Assembly (NCBI GenBank): GCA_019914995.1
Contig: CM034128.1
Coordinates: forward strand, 9,207,501 to 9,271,500
DNA: 64,000 nucleotides
DNA from: Acanthochlamys bracteata
Lineage: Eukaryota > Streptophyta > Magnoliopsida > Pandanales > Velloziaceae
Reading direction: 5' to 3'
Every line of letters starts with the position of its first letter. Within the stretch, counting starts at the first letter, position 1. The translations under genes and the position numbers were made by a program. Of the stretch, positions 1 to 13,538 are shown piece by piece. A model generated the notes under the pieces. It had not been told where the DNA came from, searched no databases, and saw only the letters and a program-made list of their open reading frames with translations.

Positions 1-1572
1 TTAACTTAATAGGGTTAATAATGTTATTTTTTTCAAATAAACAAAAAAGTTTTGAAAAAGTTACTCATAGTAACTTTTTTTTTTCCAACTTATAAGTTAA
101 AAAAGTAACTTAAAAGTCATTCATCCAAACACCCATTGATTACTATTTGAAGCTTTTTTCAACTTATAAGTTGAAGAAAGCCAATCCAAACAGCCCCTAA
201 TTTGTGTTTATATATTCAAGAGTCACATGGGAAAATGATTCCATATGCCTTCAATTAAGTTGTTGTCTTTGCTAGATTTAGGTATGTAATAAAAAATTTT
301 GTCATCAACTTTAAAATTTCTTGGTGAAATATGTCTCAGCCTATGCTTCATAGTGCTGGTAGAGCTAATTCATGACTTAAATGAATACTTTATTTGTTTT
401 TAAAAAATAAGTTTTAGAAATAGGTCTAAGTTTTGTATCTGATTATTTTTTAGAGTAAGTTTAGAAATAAATTTAATATTTAGTTATATTTAGATTGCGT
501 TTGAAAATAAGTTTTCTTAATTAAAAGAGTTTGATTAGGATTAATACATTCTCTAAGAGAAAATTTAAGAGGCATTTGAAAGTAATGATGATACTGCTTT
601 TTATTTTAAAAACTTTTATATTTTTTAATAAATTTTGTATATTAATTTCTTTTTTTTTAATTTATGAAAATACAAATAAATTATATATCATAATCATTTT
701 TATTATATTTTTTATTAAAAAAGTTAACTTATTTATTGAAAAGTTTTAAAATAAATATTTATTATAAAAAATTTCTTATTTTAAACCACTCCAAATGTTT
801 TTTAAGTACGATCTATAAACATATTTATTATCTATTAAGGAGCGTCTTGTTGAGCTTTCAAATTAGGCTAGGTTCAAATTAATAGTGCGTAGAGATTTAA
901 AATAGTGCCTAAATAAAAAACGGACTAGCTAACTTGAAGGTGGACCAATAATTTGCACTAGATTGGACTAAGTAGATCCTGATTTGGTAAGCTTAACAAC
1001 CCATATTCTTTAATAGTTTCATATTAACTGAATGCTGAAATAAGTATGCATTTATAAGTGAGAGATATTATTTTTTAATTTTAATAGAGATTAATAGTTT
1101 CATATTAATCTCTAAAAAATTATTCAATTTATTTCAGATCCTACACGTTAGACATCGATTATTATAAAAATAATTTTTAATTTTAATTTTTTATAATATT
1201 TAAAAAATTATTTAAAAATTAAAAAGTCTAAATAAAATTTACGTAATAAATTTTTTTATTATATATATTTATTATTTTAAATCAAACAAATAAAACTTAT
1301 TTTAAATAAAATTCAAAAAAAATTTAAAAAGAATTTATTTTAAATACACTCTCAAATGCTTCTAAAAAAAACGGACTAGTGGAAGCGTTGTGTATATTGT
1401 TTATAGCCATAACGATGGGCTAATTACTTAAAAAATATTACTTGATTCATGAAAATTTTTTGAAAGATTTTGAAAAAATTTTGGTCGTGGAAAACGCGAG
1501 TTATGATTGTTACAACAATTAGTACATCAATCAAAATCAATCAATCAATGAATCAAAGTAAAATGTCTTCAT

Positions 1573-1836
1573 AGGGCGTGTTTACTAGGGAGTGTAAAGT
1601 GGAGTTTTTGGGTAAAGTAGAATTTTTAGGAAGTAAATTTAAAAAATAAAATAAAAAATAAAAAATATTTAATAAAAAATAAAATTTTATATTAATTGTA
1701 TATTTTTAGTAAGTTTTAAATTTGAATTTAAAAAAAATTTTATTGATAAAAAAAATTTAGTTTAATTTTTATATGTATTTATGTGAAACTTAAGTATAAG
1801 GGAAGTAGAGTTTAGAAGTGTTGATAAACACACCCT
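1573..1836. mobile_element. MITE-like element with AGGGYGTGTTTA ends
   Basis: The left end reads AGGGCGTGTTTACTAGGG. The right end, reverse-complemented, reads AGGGTGTGTTTATCAAC, so the termini are inverted repeats over about 12 bases. The interior is AT-rich and non-coding. No clean target duplication is visible, so the superfamily is unclear. Confidence 0.5.
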
Positions 1837-1994
1837 TAATGATGGTCAAAATTTAGGACACACGTATAAAAGTTGAACTAGTTTCAAAATAGTAACCACT
1901 TACAGATTTAAATTATGCTCTGTTTCTGCTGTTGTTCAATTATTATTGAATATACAATGCAAAATATTGATAGCCTTTACCGAAGGAGTACTCT

Positions 1995-2234
1995 GGGGCG
2001 TTTCGAATTACATTTTTCGAACGTTTTTTTAAATAATTTTTTTAATTTTTATTTTTAAATATATACTTTATAATTATTTAAAAAATATATTTAAAAATTT
2101 AAAAAATTATATATAATAAAATATTATTATTATATATATATTTAAAAATAAAAAAAATAAAACTTATCTTTTAAAAAAATAAAAATATATTTTATTTAAA
2201 AAAAATTTTATTTTATAAGCACTACAAACGCACC
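1995..2234. mobile_element. AT-rich MITE family, copy 1
   Basis: The left end contains GCGTTTCGAATTACATTTT. The right end, reverse-complemented, starts GGTGCGTTTGTAGTGCTTAT and runs into long A/T tracts. The same two ends recur at 8345-8605, 16786-17037 and 62491-62719, which is why this is called a dispersed non-autonomous family. No coding capacity is visible. Confidence 0.55.
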
Positions 2235-2989
2235 GTCTGTATTCAATTTTATCGATGACATATTTGGAATTTATATATTTTATTTATATATGTTAATTAA
2301 GTATTTAGTATTTATGTAATTTATTTAAACATTTAAATAATATTATAAACTTCTACTTTATAAAATTTTATTAGTGATAAATAAATAATAAATTTTAATT
2401 TAATTATTATTTAAAAATTTTATTTTTAAAATGTGCCGCAATAAATACGATCTTTGAATTACCTTCAGGGACATATTAATTACATAAATGGTGCAAAAAT
2501 AAGTTCTAAAAACTAAATTCATAAAAATAAATTTTTTAAGATATAATTATAATAAAAAATATTTTCAAATAAGTAAATAAAATTTGTTTTAAATGATAAA
2601 GACTTACATATTTGACAGTTTTTATATTGTCATCTTGTATAGAAATGAAGATTTTACCCAACCTTGCGAACTTAGAAAATTTTATTTACCAAATGCTGAA
2701 AATGTTGAGCATGCATTACATTTAGAAACATTTTTTGTTTATTTGCTGGTTAAAATTTTTTATTATTAATTCTTTTTTTGAAGATTAAGAAAGCAAAAGA
2801 ACACGATCTCTAATTTTTCTCAACGCGGTAAATTTTATATCTCTGTATTGACTGAGTCAGTAATTTCTATTCGGAAAGTTTGACCACAGTTTTCAAAAAC
2901 AATAAAAAAAACTACTTTTCTCTCTTTCCATAAAAAAAAAAAAACAAAAATTTCTCAAATTACCTTTCTTCTCTCGGTCTTTCTCTTGA

Positions 2990-4172
2990 ATAAAAACTTC
3001 ACAACTTCCTTCGGTCATTCCCTGTCAACCTCTCTCTAAAAACTTCTCTCTCTAAAAAACTTCCTTCTTCTCTCCCGCGCGCGTGCGAGAGAGGCTGTTT
3101 GCGTGTGCGCCGTGGTGGTGGTGGACCCCACGAAGCCTTCCCTCAGTTTCCCTTCTTCTCTTTCTCCTCTTTGTTGACTCTTCTTTCTTTCTACAAAATC
3201 CCGACACCGGCGATCCCGGTTTCTTTCTTCTTCGATTTATTCCCCCTCCCATCCCTCCCCCCCAAAAAATTTCTGTTCTTTGAAAAATTTTGGTTTCTTT
3301 CTTCGATCTGGGGTGTGGGCGGACGAAAAAATCTGGTCTTTTGCGCTTGTATAAGCTGCAGTGGGGATTCTTGGATTCAATTTGATTGAAAGGTGGGATA
3401 TTTTTATACGATTTGTAATTGTTGGGGAATGTAGGGGAGTCGGTTTCTGAGTTGGGTGGGTTCCGTCTTGGTGGGTTTCACGAATTTGATAGATTTTTGG
3501 GGCGATTCGGTTGATCGATTGTCCAGTGGTGTTCCAGGCGATGGTGACTTTTGTTGAAGAAGATGGTTTCCGTTTATTATTTTGATGTTTTGTTATTGGG
3601 AATTTCGATGGATAGGTGATTTTGTCTTGTCTGCTGAAAATTGGTTTTTGTATAAAAGAAGTCGGTGTTTTTTGAATGGGATCTGGGAACTCGCTCCTTT
3701 TCGTTGTCGTCCTCCGCAACAGGACGGGTTCTCCTTGATTACCGATGTGGTTATATAATTCTTTTTTTCTTCTTTCTAGTCATTCACACAGAAATTGACA
3801 GAAATGTTTGAAAATGAAAAGTTGGGTTTTCGGGCTTTGTTGAATCGATCGTTTAGCCACTGATCTGTTTCAAATTTCTAATTTTGACGTGAAGATCCTT
3901 TCTTGAACGATTAGTTTCTGATGTAGGTTTTCCTCAAATTCAAAACTCGTTGCATCTTTTCATGTTGCCTATTTTCTTGATGTGCTATGTTCTGTGTTAG
4001 TTATTCTGTAATCCGGTGAGTTGGGCTTTGAATGTGGAACTTTTGTGTACCCAGAGGTCCAGATAACAGGAAAAAGGAAGCTGCTGACCTTTTGAAATTG
4101 AAATTGGAAATTTTCAATCTTTGCCGGATTGATGTCTCGGACTAGGAGGAGATGTGGGTGAGATGATGAGGG
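2990..4172 (+). promoter_or_regulatory. Promoter and 5' leader region of the PP2C gene
   Basis: A CT-rich tract around 2915-3070, typical of plant leaders, is followed by GC-richer sequence and then T-rich sequence resembling a 5'-UTR intron before the start at 4173. A short ORF in another frame (ATG at 4164) overlaps the chosen start and could act as an upstream ORF. ORFs called in this stretch on either strand have no protein-like composition. Confidence 0.4.
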
Positions 4173-7100
4173 ATGTTGGGGGAGTTGATGAACTTCCTCC
4201 GTTCCTGTTTCCGGCCGTCGTCCGAGCAGTATGTTCACACAGGCTCCGATACCGTCGGCCGACAGGATGGGCTACTTTGGTACAAGGACACAGGCCAGCA
4301 CATCAATGGAGACTTCTCCATGGCCGTAGTTCAGGCAAACAATCTTCTTGAGGACCACAGCCAGCTAGAGTCTGGTCCACTTAGCATGCTTGATTCCGGC
4401 CCCTATGGGACTTTTGTTGGGATCTATGATGGACATGGCGGCCCTGAGACTTCGAGATATATATACGAGAACCTCTTCTCCCACCTTAAGAGTAAGTCTC
4501 CTTAATAGTTGATATGGATGGATATGTTTACTTGTTATCTTTGTCGAATAATTCTGGTGTATCTAGTTACAATGTAATTCTTCTTTTGTACTTGTTGATG
4601 CAAACTTCTCAGTTGAATGGTGTTAGAGGGTGTAATTCTGTAAGCTGATTGTGCAAATCCTACTGCTTCTTTTTTCAATATCATAGTGTGTAGTTTTACT
4701 TCTAGCTTCCATATCTAGCAGGGTTTACTGCTGAACAGCAATCAATGTCAGCTGATGTGATTAGAAAGGCATTCCAAGCAACAGAAGAGGGGTTTCATTA
4801 TCTGGTCTCGAAACAATGGCCAATGAAGCCCCAGATTGCTGCAGTTGGTTCTTGCTGCTTAGTAGGTATAATCTGTGGTGGAACTTTATATGTTGCTAAC
4901 CTGGGGGACTCCCGTGCTGTATTGGGAAGGCTTGTCAAGGCAACTGGGGAGGTCCTAGCAATTCAGTTATCCGCGGAGCATAATGCAGCCATAGAGTCTG
5001 TGAGACAAGAATTGCAAGCTTTGCATCCTGATGATTCTCAAATTGTAGTTCTGAAGCACAATGTTTGGCGTGTAAAGGGACTTATCCAGGTATTTATTTT
5101 GCGCTCATGTTGTTTGGCATGTATAGGGACTTCTCTATAACTTTCTACTTTTACTTCCTTCTATAATTGCTTGTTTTTTAATTGTTATATTATATGCTTT
5201 AATCCTTCTATCAGCTAATATAACTATCTAGAACAATTACCTGCGACAAGCATCGCTAGCAGTGTGGTATAGGCTTATATTAAAATACAACTTGCCTTAG
5301 TTTCTTAGTTTTTGTATACAGTGGCATCTCCATGCCATGGTTACTCTTCCAACACCTACTTTATAGTTTCCTTGTTGGAACATTTTTCAATTCATAAGTT
5401 GTTTGGATATAATTAGATGGCATTCATCTTAGACCCAAAATCTTTTGCATCCTCTTCTTTCTCTTGTTTTCTTCTCGGTCAAAAGATCGTATTTGCAAAT
5501 TTGGTGACTCTTCAGAGTTGATCTGTATGCGGATATGCCAATTTGCACTTTGATGATATTGTGCAGGACACATCTGTTTTTCCATTTGTTTTTGTGTGAT
5601 GATCTATTGATTAACCATCCTCACTAAGTAGTTGCTTACAATGCGTAAAGCATGCTAGAAGCTAGTTACAGAAAATTCTCTAGACTTTGTGGATAGTTTT
5701 GGATTGCTATTTTGGTTTATAGTCTAGCAAGTTACCAGCTCATTTATCTCGTGTAAATTTGTCTAAAACTGTGTTTGTTATGAAAGATGTTTAAGGATGA
5801 ATAGGAAGTGAGAACAAATTTCAAGATGCTGTTTTCCCTAATCAAATTGCAGCATCAGTGGCAGAGTATTTCATGTCTCTTGTGCTGTGCAACTACATAT
5901 CATCTTCAGCTGTGTTGCAGGATAAACTTCTTGTGGGTCATCTATGTAGAATATTAGGTTGGAGTTTTTTGTGTGCTACACATGCGTTAGACATTTCTTT
6001 ATGATGCCATCTTGGTTTCTGGTTAACTTTGTGAATTTGCTGTTGTTATTTTTTAGTGATGTATCATATCACAGATTTGATTTTACTCTGCAGGTCTCTA
6101 GATCAATTGGAGATGTCTACCTCAAAAAGGCGGAGTTCAATAGGGAGCCTTTGTTTGCGAAATTTCGCCTTCGTGAGCCTTTTAAAAGACCAATACTTAG
6201 TGCAGAACCATCAATCTCAGTGCAGCCACTGCACCCACAAGACCAGTTTCTTATTTTTGCATCTGATGGGCTTTGGGAGCATCTAAGCAATCAGGAGGCT
6301 GTGGACATTGTTCAAAACCATCCCCGCAGCGTAATCTCTCTCTCTCTCTCTCTCTCTGTGAATTTGGGTGCATTCTGCGGATTACTTTTATCGGTGAAGC
6401 ATGCCTTAAAACTTCTCTATTCATATAATATGAAGAGATTGTATATCCAGGAAAGAGAGTATATGACCTGTCGTGCTGAATAAAGTAATATGGACAGAGG
6501 ATGGTTTTTTAAAGTTTATTTTATAGTCTAGGGTTAGCATTTGCATGCCTGTTTAGCATACACTAGGACTATGCAAAATTTTTTGCTCTAAATGTAAGCA
6601 ACAGTTTGTTCATTGGTCAATGCACTCCATATTACTCTTGTCATATAAATGATCATACTTTCCAGGTTATGTAACTGTTGCTTATAGAAATCTCATGTCA
6701 CTTGCATCTTATGCAGGAGAGACCAGTATATGTCTTAGGCTTTTTGTCTTTATTCTTGATACGTCAAGTGAAGTTAACAGACACATACTTTTGGTATTAT
6801 GGGGATTGATGAAACTTCTTTGTATTTCCTAAGCTAAAATGTCATGCGACTATGAAGTCGGTGCATAAATTTTGTTTAAGTCGCCATTGATTTTGCAGTT
6901 TAAACATTTTAGGTACTAGGCAAGATGTTGCAAACATTTAAGGCGTCATTGACTTTACATTTTTAAGGCAGGAAGCATCTGATTTGGTTTAATCCTCTGT
7001 CTTGTTGTAGCTGTTACAAGGAATATTGAAGTCATCATATGTTTTAGTTTTACCTATCTCTACTCGAAAAATACGACATTATTGGGAGTACAATTATTGG

Positions 7101-7396
7101 AATTACATTTATGGCAAAATGTGCAGGGAAGCGCTCGGAGGCTTGTGAAGGCTGCTCTTCAAGAAGCAGCTAAGAAGAGAGAGATGAGATACTCTGATCT
7201 CAAGAAAATTGACAGAGGGGTCCGGAGGCATTTCCATGATGACATCACTGTAGTTGTGATTTTCCTTGATTCCAATCTTGTAAGCAGGGACAGCACAAGC
7301 AAGGGTCCCTCCCTCTCCGTGCGAGGTGGTGGCATCAACTTCCCTGCAAACTCCCTTGCACCATGTACAACTCCTATGGAACTGGGTACTTCCTGA
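4173..7396 (+). CDS. Protein phosphatase 2C, clade D (PP2C38/48-like)
   Basis: This is a Mn2+/Mg2+-dependent serine/threonine phosphatase of the plant clade D PP2Cs, a group known to restrain plasma-membrane H+-ATPases or receptor-like cytoplasmic kinases. Four exons (4173-4491, 4722-5089, 6094-6330, 7127-7396) join in frame with GT-AG borders to give 397 aa, the usual length. Metal-binding motifs are visible: [10 protein letters not shown] near residue 90, GDSRAVLG near 195, ASDGLWEHL near 295 and FHDDITVVV near 360. The N terminus ([15 protein letters not shown]) matches the family's hydrophobic and basic start, and the C terminus is complete. The start was chosen because the downstream frame matches the family from this Met onward. 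A (TC)n tract directly follows exon 3. No damage is seen. The exact Arabidopsis orthologue is uncertain. Confidence 0.93.
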
Positions 7397-8782
7397 CGAA
7401 GCCACCTCAGTTCCATGTCGTCATCGGTTGTACTAAAAAAAAGAATCCAGAACATATCTTCCTATCTCGACTCCCTGAATTGTTCAACCTTGTTCTAGTT
7501 ATTTGGGTTGCTTCTTTTTTTCCTTTTCTTTTATTAACTATAGTGTAACATTGTTATGCCGAAGAAAATATCTTTTCCCTTTGTGTAATACCTTCCGCTC
7601 AGAGACTGGGCAGGTTCTACGTTTGTGAGCAACCATGGACAAGAAAATCACTGGGAAGCCTCTATGAATCATTGTTTTCCATTCTTCTATGTAACCTTTT
7701 TTCGTCTTCAAATTCATCACATTTTGGGGTTGTCATGCATGAAATTCACTAGAGCAAGATCTTGCCCGTCTCAGTGTTGTTTTCATCAATCTGATCTTTG
7801 CATACTTTTCTGTTCTTTGATCTATTACATGCTGGTATGAAGACATACATCCCAACAGATTGGAAACAACCTTAAGATGAGCACCATTAACGGGCAACCT
7901 GTTTTAATCTTTTGCCTAAAAGATTCATGTGGCTGACAACATCGCTGCTTGAAAATAGTTGAACAATTTATGAGTAATTCGTGTAGAAGAATCACCACAA
8001 CTCTGCTACTGGGATACTGAGATGCCTTTGCTAAGTTATGTCATCTTGTACAGGTAGAGCAATAAGCTATAAGCTGAGTTATAAAGAAACATATCTACGG
8101 GGATGTTAAAATTTTTTTAATAATAAGAAATATTTACATATGTAATAATACGATTTCAAATTTTTTTGTATTAAAAAATTTTAAAATTTTATCAAATTTA
8201 AAAAAATTTATTTAAAATAAAAAAATTAGAATGAAGAAAATTTTATCATTCATGTCTTTATCTAGGTGTTGTACGGAATGAATTGAACCAAGTTTACAAT
8301 TTTCTTTAAGGAAGACGCAACAATTTTTTCTTATTTTCCAATTTTGGGTGCTTTTTAATATTGCTTATAAAATAAAAAATTTTAAAATAAAAAATAAGTT
8401 TTATTTTTTTAAAATAAAAAATAAGCTTTATTTTTTATTTCTAAAAAATAACAAAAATATACAATAAAAAGATCTTATTACATAAAATTTTTATATATTT
8501 TCTAAATTTCTAAATAATTTTTTAAATATTTATAAAATTATATTAAAAAAATAAAATTAAAAATTAAAAAATTTGGTTAAAAAAAAAGCAAAAATAAACG
8601 CACCCAAATTATCTCTAAAATAAATTTCTAAAATTGCAGATACTGCCAAAAAGTTAAAAGACGAACTTCCCATTCCCCTAATCCCTCCTCTCTCTCTCTT
8701 AAAAAAACAGACACTTCGACTTCCACTCTCCTGTACCTCACTGCTGCGACGGAGCAACCGAGGCAAGTCTCCTCCGGCAGCA
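7397..8782. other. PP2C 3' UTR and intergenic spacer
   Basis: The first 400-700 bases are probably the PP2C 3' UTR. After about 8090 the sequence becomes AT-rich and includes a MITE copy at 8345-8605. A CT-rich stretch (8640-8780) just before 8783 looks like the old 5' leader of the downstream DUF630/DUF632 gene. No other gene is seen. Confidence 0.5.
8345..8605. mobile_element. AT-rich MITE family, copy 2
   Basis: It begins GGGTGCTTTTTAATATTGCT and ends AAATAAACGCACCC, giving inverted termini around GGGTGCGTTT. Its left end matches the reverse complement of the right end of the copy at 62491-62719 over about 60 bases, so the two are inserted in opposite orientation. Confidence 0.6.
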
Positions 8783-11700
8783 ATGGGCAACTGCGCCATC
8801 TCTCGCCTCACCGGCGGTAGCACTGGCGGCGGTGGTGAAACAGACTACTCTGGTGCTGTTGAACTCTGCCGTTCCCGAACTCGTCTACTCAAAGCTTTTC
8901 TTTCCCGTCGTTCTTCTCTTGCTTTCGCTCACGCTGACTACGTTCATTCTCTTGCTGCTTCTCTGCTGCTCTCAATCTTTTCGTTTATCGCCATTCTCAC
9001 CTTCTCCTATCCTTCTCACCTTCAGTACTACAACAACAACAACGGCAACTTGTTCTCCTTCTTCTTGTTCTGCTTTGTCTACACCCGCACAGCAAGAAAT
9101 TTCACTGCTTCGCTGTACAGCGACAGAACCAAAGACGGAGTTTAGAGAACCAAAATGTCCAAAGAAAGAATTTTTCGAGCAGAAGAAATAGGGAGAAGAA
9201 ATGGGTTATGGGTATTTTTACCAGGAGAGTTTTGGTACTGGTGGTGGAGGTGGTGGTGTTGAATTTGGTTGGGATTATTTTAACCCGTTTGATGGAGTTC
9301 AGACGGAGATTGTTAGCGGATTGAGTTCGGAAGAAGAGTTGAGAGCTGTCAGGGAAGAAGAAGGGATACCGGAACTCGAAGAAGAAGAGAAAACAGTGAG
9401 CGGAGAAGTAGAAGCTGTATTGGAAGAAGTGAAGCAGAGCAATGGCGGCGGCGGCGGTGGGGTAGAAGAGCACGGAGAAGAACAGAAGGGTATGGAAGTT
9501 GCTGTTGAGTCGCCGGAGGATGAAGGTAGAGAGCTTCTTGAGGTTTTGAAAGAAGTTGAACGACTGTTTGAGAGAGCTTACAATGCAGGGAAAGAAGTTT
9601 CTCGCATGCTTGAAGCTCACAGAGTTATCTTGCCTCCTGCGATTGATGATATTCATGAAACAAAAGGTGGGTTCGTTTTGTTTGTTTTATTTTCTTCAAA
9701 TTTCTATCTCTGTTGCTAATTGGAAGAGCTAGAAAAAAAAAAGAGTTTTAATTTTGGAAACAAAAGATGGGATTTTTGTGTTCTTATGGTTTTAATCTTA
9801 GTGGAAGTCTGATTCTTTTCTTTAAGAGATTTTGTCGATAACAACTTGTTCTTATGGTTTTGATCTACTCTATCTATGAAGAGCATTGGAGGAAACAAAT
9901 GTTTAGGGTTAAAAGCAACTTAAGCCAGTCGATTGTTTTCCCGTTTTGGCTTTGATTTCCTGTTTAGACTTTTTAGCTTAAGATTTTGCGTACTTCTCTA
10001 ACTACCACTCTTGATGTTGATTAGGATTAGGATGCTTTCTATCATGTTGGGTTTTGTATGCAAAGGTCCTAGCTTTTGTGACACAGTGACACACAGTGTT
10101 ATTCCTTGTGTTCTTCACTTTATAGTTTGGTGGTAGGTTTAAAGACATTTCTCTTCACAGTAGCTGTATTGGTACATTCTCTAGGTTGTTTTCTTTGTAG
10201 TTTCTAGCTTTATGCTAGCATGAGGTGGAGGAGGAAGTATAATGAAGCATTCTTTTAATATTGTAGTGTTATTCTTCTAGTAAATAGGTTAATTTATTGA
10301 TTGTTTGATGTGGTAGGTTCTTATGCAATAGTGTGTGCTGGTAAAAAGTAATTGGTTCCTTTCGAAACATAAAAAACGCTCTAAGTTCAAATCTTAAGTT
10401 GAGGTTATCAAATGGCAGCTTCCGTTGAGAGCACCACACCGAGTCCAAACTAGGGTAGACCTGATTAACTAGTAAAACTGAAGCAGGTCGGTTGATCCTT
10501 ACTGATACAAAATTGTGCACATTTTATTGAGCCAGACCAACATAGTTGGACAATCGTGTCAACCCGCTTGATGTGGTTTTTTATCTGAACAGAAGAGTGC
10601 TTTAGCTGTTTGGTTTCAACAGTGTTTGTGCAATAAAAGGACCAAAAAGTCTCACTGAAGGCGACGAAGAAGTATTTTATACTGATAACACAACACTAAT
10701 ATGCTTTTTCAGGTGGTTAATTGTGCTTTCTGTTACCACCAATCTTTAATGCGGCCGAAGCAATAAAGTCACTCAGTAATACAAAGTTTAAGACTGGGAG
10801 TTGTCTGAAGCCTCTATGTCTTCCTTTGTTCAATCATAATGCTTCTTGTTGTCTTCATATCCTCTATGCTTACGCTTGGGCAACTTCCCAGAATCTTCTC
10901 TGGCAGGTTTGCTTCAAGCTTTGTCCTTGCAATAAGCAAAGCTCCTCTCTCATTTGTTTCTAGCAGCAAAAGGAAGTGTTGTGTTTTTGCCTAGAAATAT
11001 CTCTGTATCCTTCAAAGTTCATATGTGAATTGCTTAAAGTCAATGGAGTAGATCATATTGAAGTAGCCTTGCTCTATTTGTTAACTCCTACAAGGAGCAA
11101 TATAATCAGCTATTGAAGAAAGTGTCAAACAATCTGATGTATTCCAACTTTTGAGATCACACTTAACTGTTAACACTTTCGCTTAAGTTCCAAGCCAAGA
11201 TTAAGCTGATGTTGCACTTTCTTAGGTTTTGTCATGCTTGGTTTATTCCGTTTCCTTGACGCTCCATGTGATTTTCATTATAAGTACTGTTTGGCTGCAT
11301 GTTCCTCCTCTTTTTGCAGTTTGTAATGAAAAGATAAAGTTGTTTTCTCCTGTTTAGATTCCCACTGATTAAGATATTGGTTTGAGACATTATGTGTATA
11401 CTTCAGATGACGTATTTGCTTAAATTGAAGAAATGTAATGTGGAAATGCTATTCTCATTTCATATTGCCTGAAATATTCATTGTCTTGCAGACAATTCAT
11501 CGAAGGTCATGCAAGCCATTACATGGCATCGGACACCTTCCTCTCTGTCATCATCTTCTAAAAGTTATCTGGCATCAAGTTCCAGTAGTTTTTCATGGGA
11601 TGACAATAAGGGTGGTCTTTTTGATGACTACGCTGGAATGGGATCAGGAAGCCACTCACAAACTCTTGGAACACTGTATGCTTGGGAAAGGAAACTGTAT

Positions 11701-13538
11701 GAAGCAGTCAAGGTATTGAATGCCATTTGCTTGTCTTCCCGGATTTGTGCTTTCATTAATCTTTGTTGGTGATCTGGCACCAGTAAGTCTATGCGGGTAA
11801 CTACTCCTGTTTGTTTGGCCTATCCAGCTTTCAAATTTTAGCTTAATTGCCAATGCTTGGGCTCTTTGCCACATAGAATGGACATGTTGACCTTTTTAGA
11901 TGAGAGTGTCAACAGGTTGCAGTTACAAAGATCTTTCTTGTTCGTACTGTTTTTATCTAGAGAGATGGACTGTATCATCTGACAAATAAATCATGAATAT
12001 ATTCTGAATAGGTAGACTATGTTCCAAGCATTTTTTTATTAAATCTTGGTCTCTGTGCTGCGTAGTATTTGTTAAACAAATTATAATTATTCCTCAAATT
12101 GACAAGCATTGCAACTTTAGGAATGAAATTCATGAGACGTCTCAGGATTACTCATAATTAATAACAGATAAAACATGCTCCATCCCAAATTTAAAATATA
12201 GGAATTTGCTGTTTGTTCAGTAGTTCATCAACTTAAGAAAGATGCAGGTGGTGCTATACGTGAAACTCCTGTTTCCTCTATCCATGACAAATTGGTTTCT
12301 TATTTACTAGCATATAAATAGGTTCTTGCCTCTGCGGATATGCTTATATGCTTTACAACTCGATACTTCTAGGCTGGAGATGAGACACGACAAGTGTATG
12401 AGAAGAAGTGCTTGAAGCTAAGAAACCTTGATGCAAAGGGGGCTGATTCACAATCAACTGACAAAACTAAGGCTGCTGTTAGAGACCTGTACTCCAGGAT
12501 CTTAGTCATTTTAAGGGCAGCAGAAAAGGTAGCAGCAAAGATAGAGAAGCTTAGAGATGAGAACTGGAGCCCCAGCTTATGGAACTGCTAGAGGGGTGAG
12601 TAGATTTGTTCGCGTTTCTATGGATAAATGGCAGTTTTTTAGAAAAAGCTGGGCATTTTTATTTTCTTTTGCTTTGCAGCTTAACAAAAGCGTGGAAGGT
12701 AATGCTAGAAACACATGACACCCAAAAGCAGATAATTTCTGAAGTGAAGTATTTTTCATGCTCCTCCTATGGAAAATTCTGCAATGATTCTCAAAGGCAA
12801 GCCACTATGAAGCTGGAGGCCAAACTTAGGTATTGGAGGACGTGCTTTATAAATTATGTAGTAGCTCAACAAGCATATGTAGAAACGTTGGATGGATGGC
12901 TTTCCAAGTTTATTTTGCCTGAAGTGGAATGTTTCTCTTGAAGTAAAGTTTCGTTTCCAGCATATGGAGTTGGAACACCGCGGCTCGTTATGGTTTGCCA
13001 TGATTGGGTAGTCTCACTGAGGAAGTTGCCTGACAGTCCGGTCTCATATTCCATGAAGGTTTTTATAAAGGATGTCAGGGTTTTGTGGGCTAAGCAGGGC
13101 CAGGAGCAGCAGCAGAAGAGAAAAGTGGATGAACTTGCGAAAGAGCTAGACAGAAAGGTCTGTTTATTGCAAAAAGCTAAGAACAAAATGTCAGAATCTA
13201 AGATCTCTGAGAACAAAACTGAATGTGTTGTGCGCCAAAGAGTGGTATATCTGGCAGACGAAAGAGAATTGTTAGAGATGCTCAGAAAGAAGCTGGAATC
13301 AGAGAAAGCAAAGCATCATGAATGCATGCTAGAAGCGGAACGGGTTACCCTTAATGGATTTAAGACAGGACTGACCAATGTATTTGAATCTCTATCAGAA
13401 TTCTCTAAGGATTCTGCTAACATCTACAGTGGACTCCTTAAGTGGAGTGATAAGTTGAAATTGATGGATGCAGCTGGAGGGAAATCATATTTCGTCGAGG
13501 GTTCACAAGGAGTGGAGAGTACTCAAAACACCAGATGA
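8783..13538 (+). pseudogene. Broken DUF630/DUF632 (bZIP-domain, NRG2-like) gene
   Basis: The family consists of plant membrane-associated regulators; Arabidopsis NRG2 acts in nitrate signalling. Recognisable exons are 8783-9666, 11492-11712, 12373-12595 and 12680-13538. The start MGNCAISRLTGG keeps the N-myristoylation/palmitoylation pattern (G2, C4), and VELCRSRTRLLKAF is DUF630. DUF632 signatures include GWDYFNPF, VSRMLEAHRVILPPA, GTLYAWERKLYEAVK and GLTKAWKVMLETHDTQ. Five lesions are visible: a one-base loss near 8960 within DUF630, a second near 8995, an in-frame TAG at 9189-9191, a one-base loss near 12562 (LRDE then LEPQLMELLEG in another frame), and an in-frame TGA at 12939-12941 between LPEVE and VSFPAYGVGTP. 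Splice sites are preserved. A shorter protein from the ATG at 9201 would still hit the last two lesions. Assembly error is the alternative explanation. Confidence 0.85.

Larger units (their letters stand above)
1..2990. other. Gene-free AT-rich spacer with small transposon-like elements
   Basis: No ORF here resembles a protein. The stretch is strongly AT-rich and contains several short inverted-repeat elements, listed separately. Bases 1-199 look like the right part of a truncated MITE: paired copies of AACTTATAAGTT lie near 88 and 158, and the stretch ends in CCAATCCAAACAGCCCC, a typical hAT/Harbinger-like terminus. Confidence 0.6.

Noticed and set aside
3237..3719. 160-codon minus-strand ORF
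   Set aside because: It covers the PP2C 5' leader, has no domain-like pattern, and its length comes from few stops in a T-rich leader read antisense.
9201..9719. Functional DUF632 protein starting at the ATG at 9201
   Set aside because: It would avoid the first three lesions but still meets the frameshift near 12562 and the stop at 12939, so no complete DUF632 domain results.
12866..13216. 116-codon minus-strand ORF
   Set aside because: It is antisense to DUF632 coding sequence and explained as a shadow.
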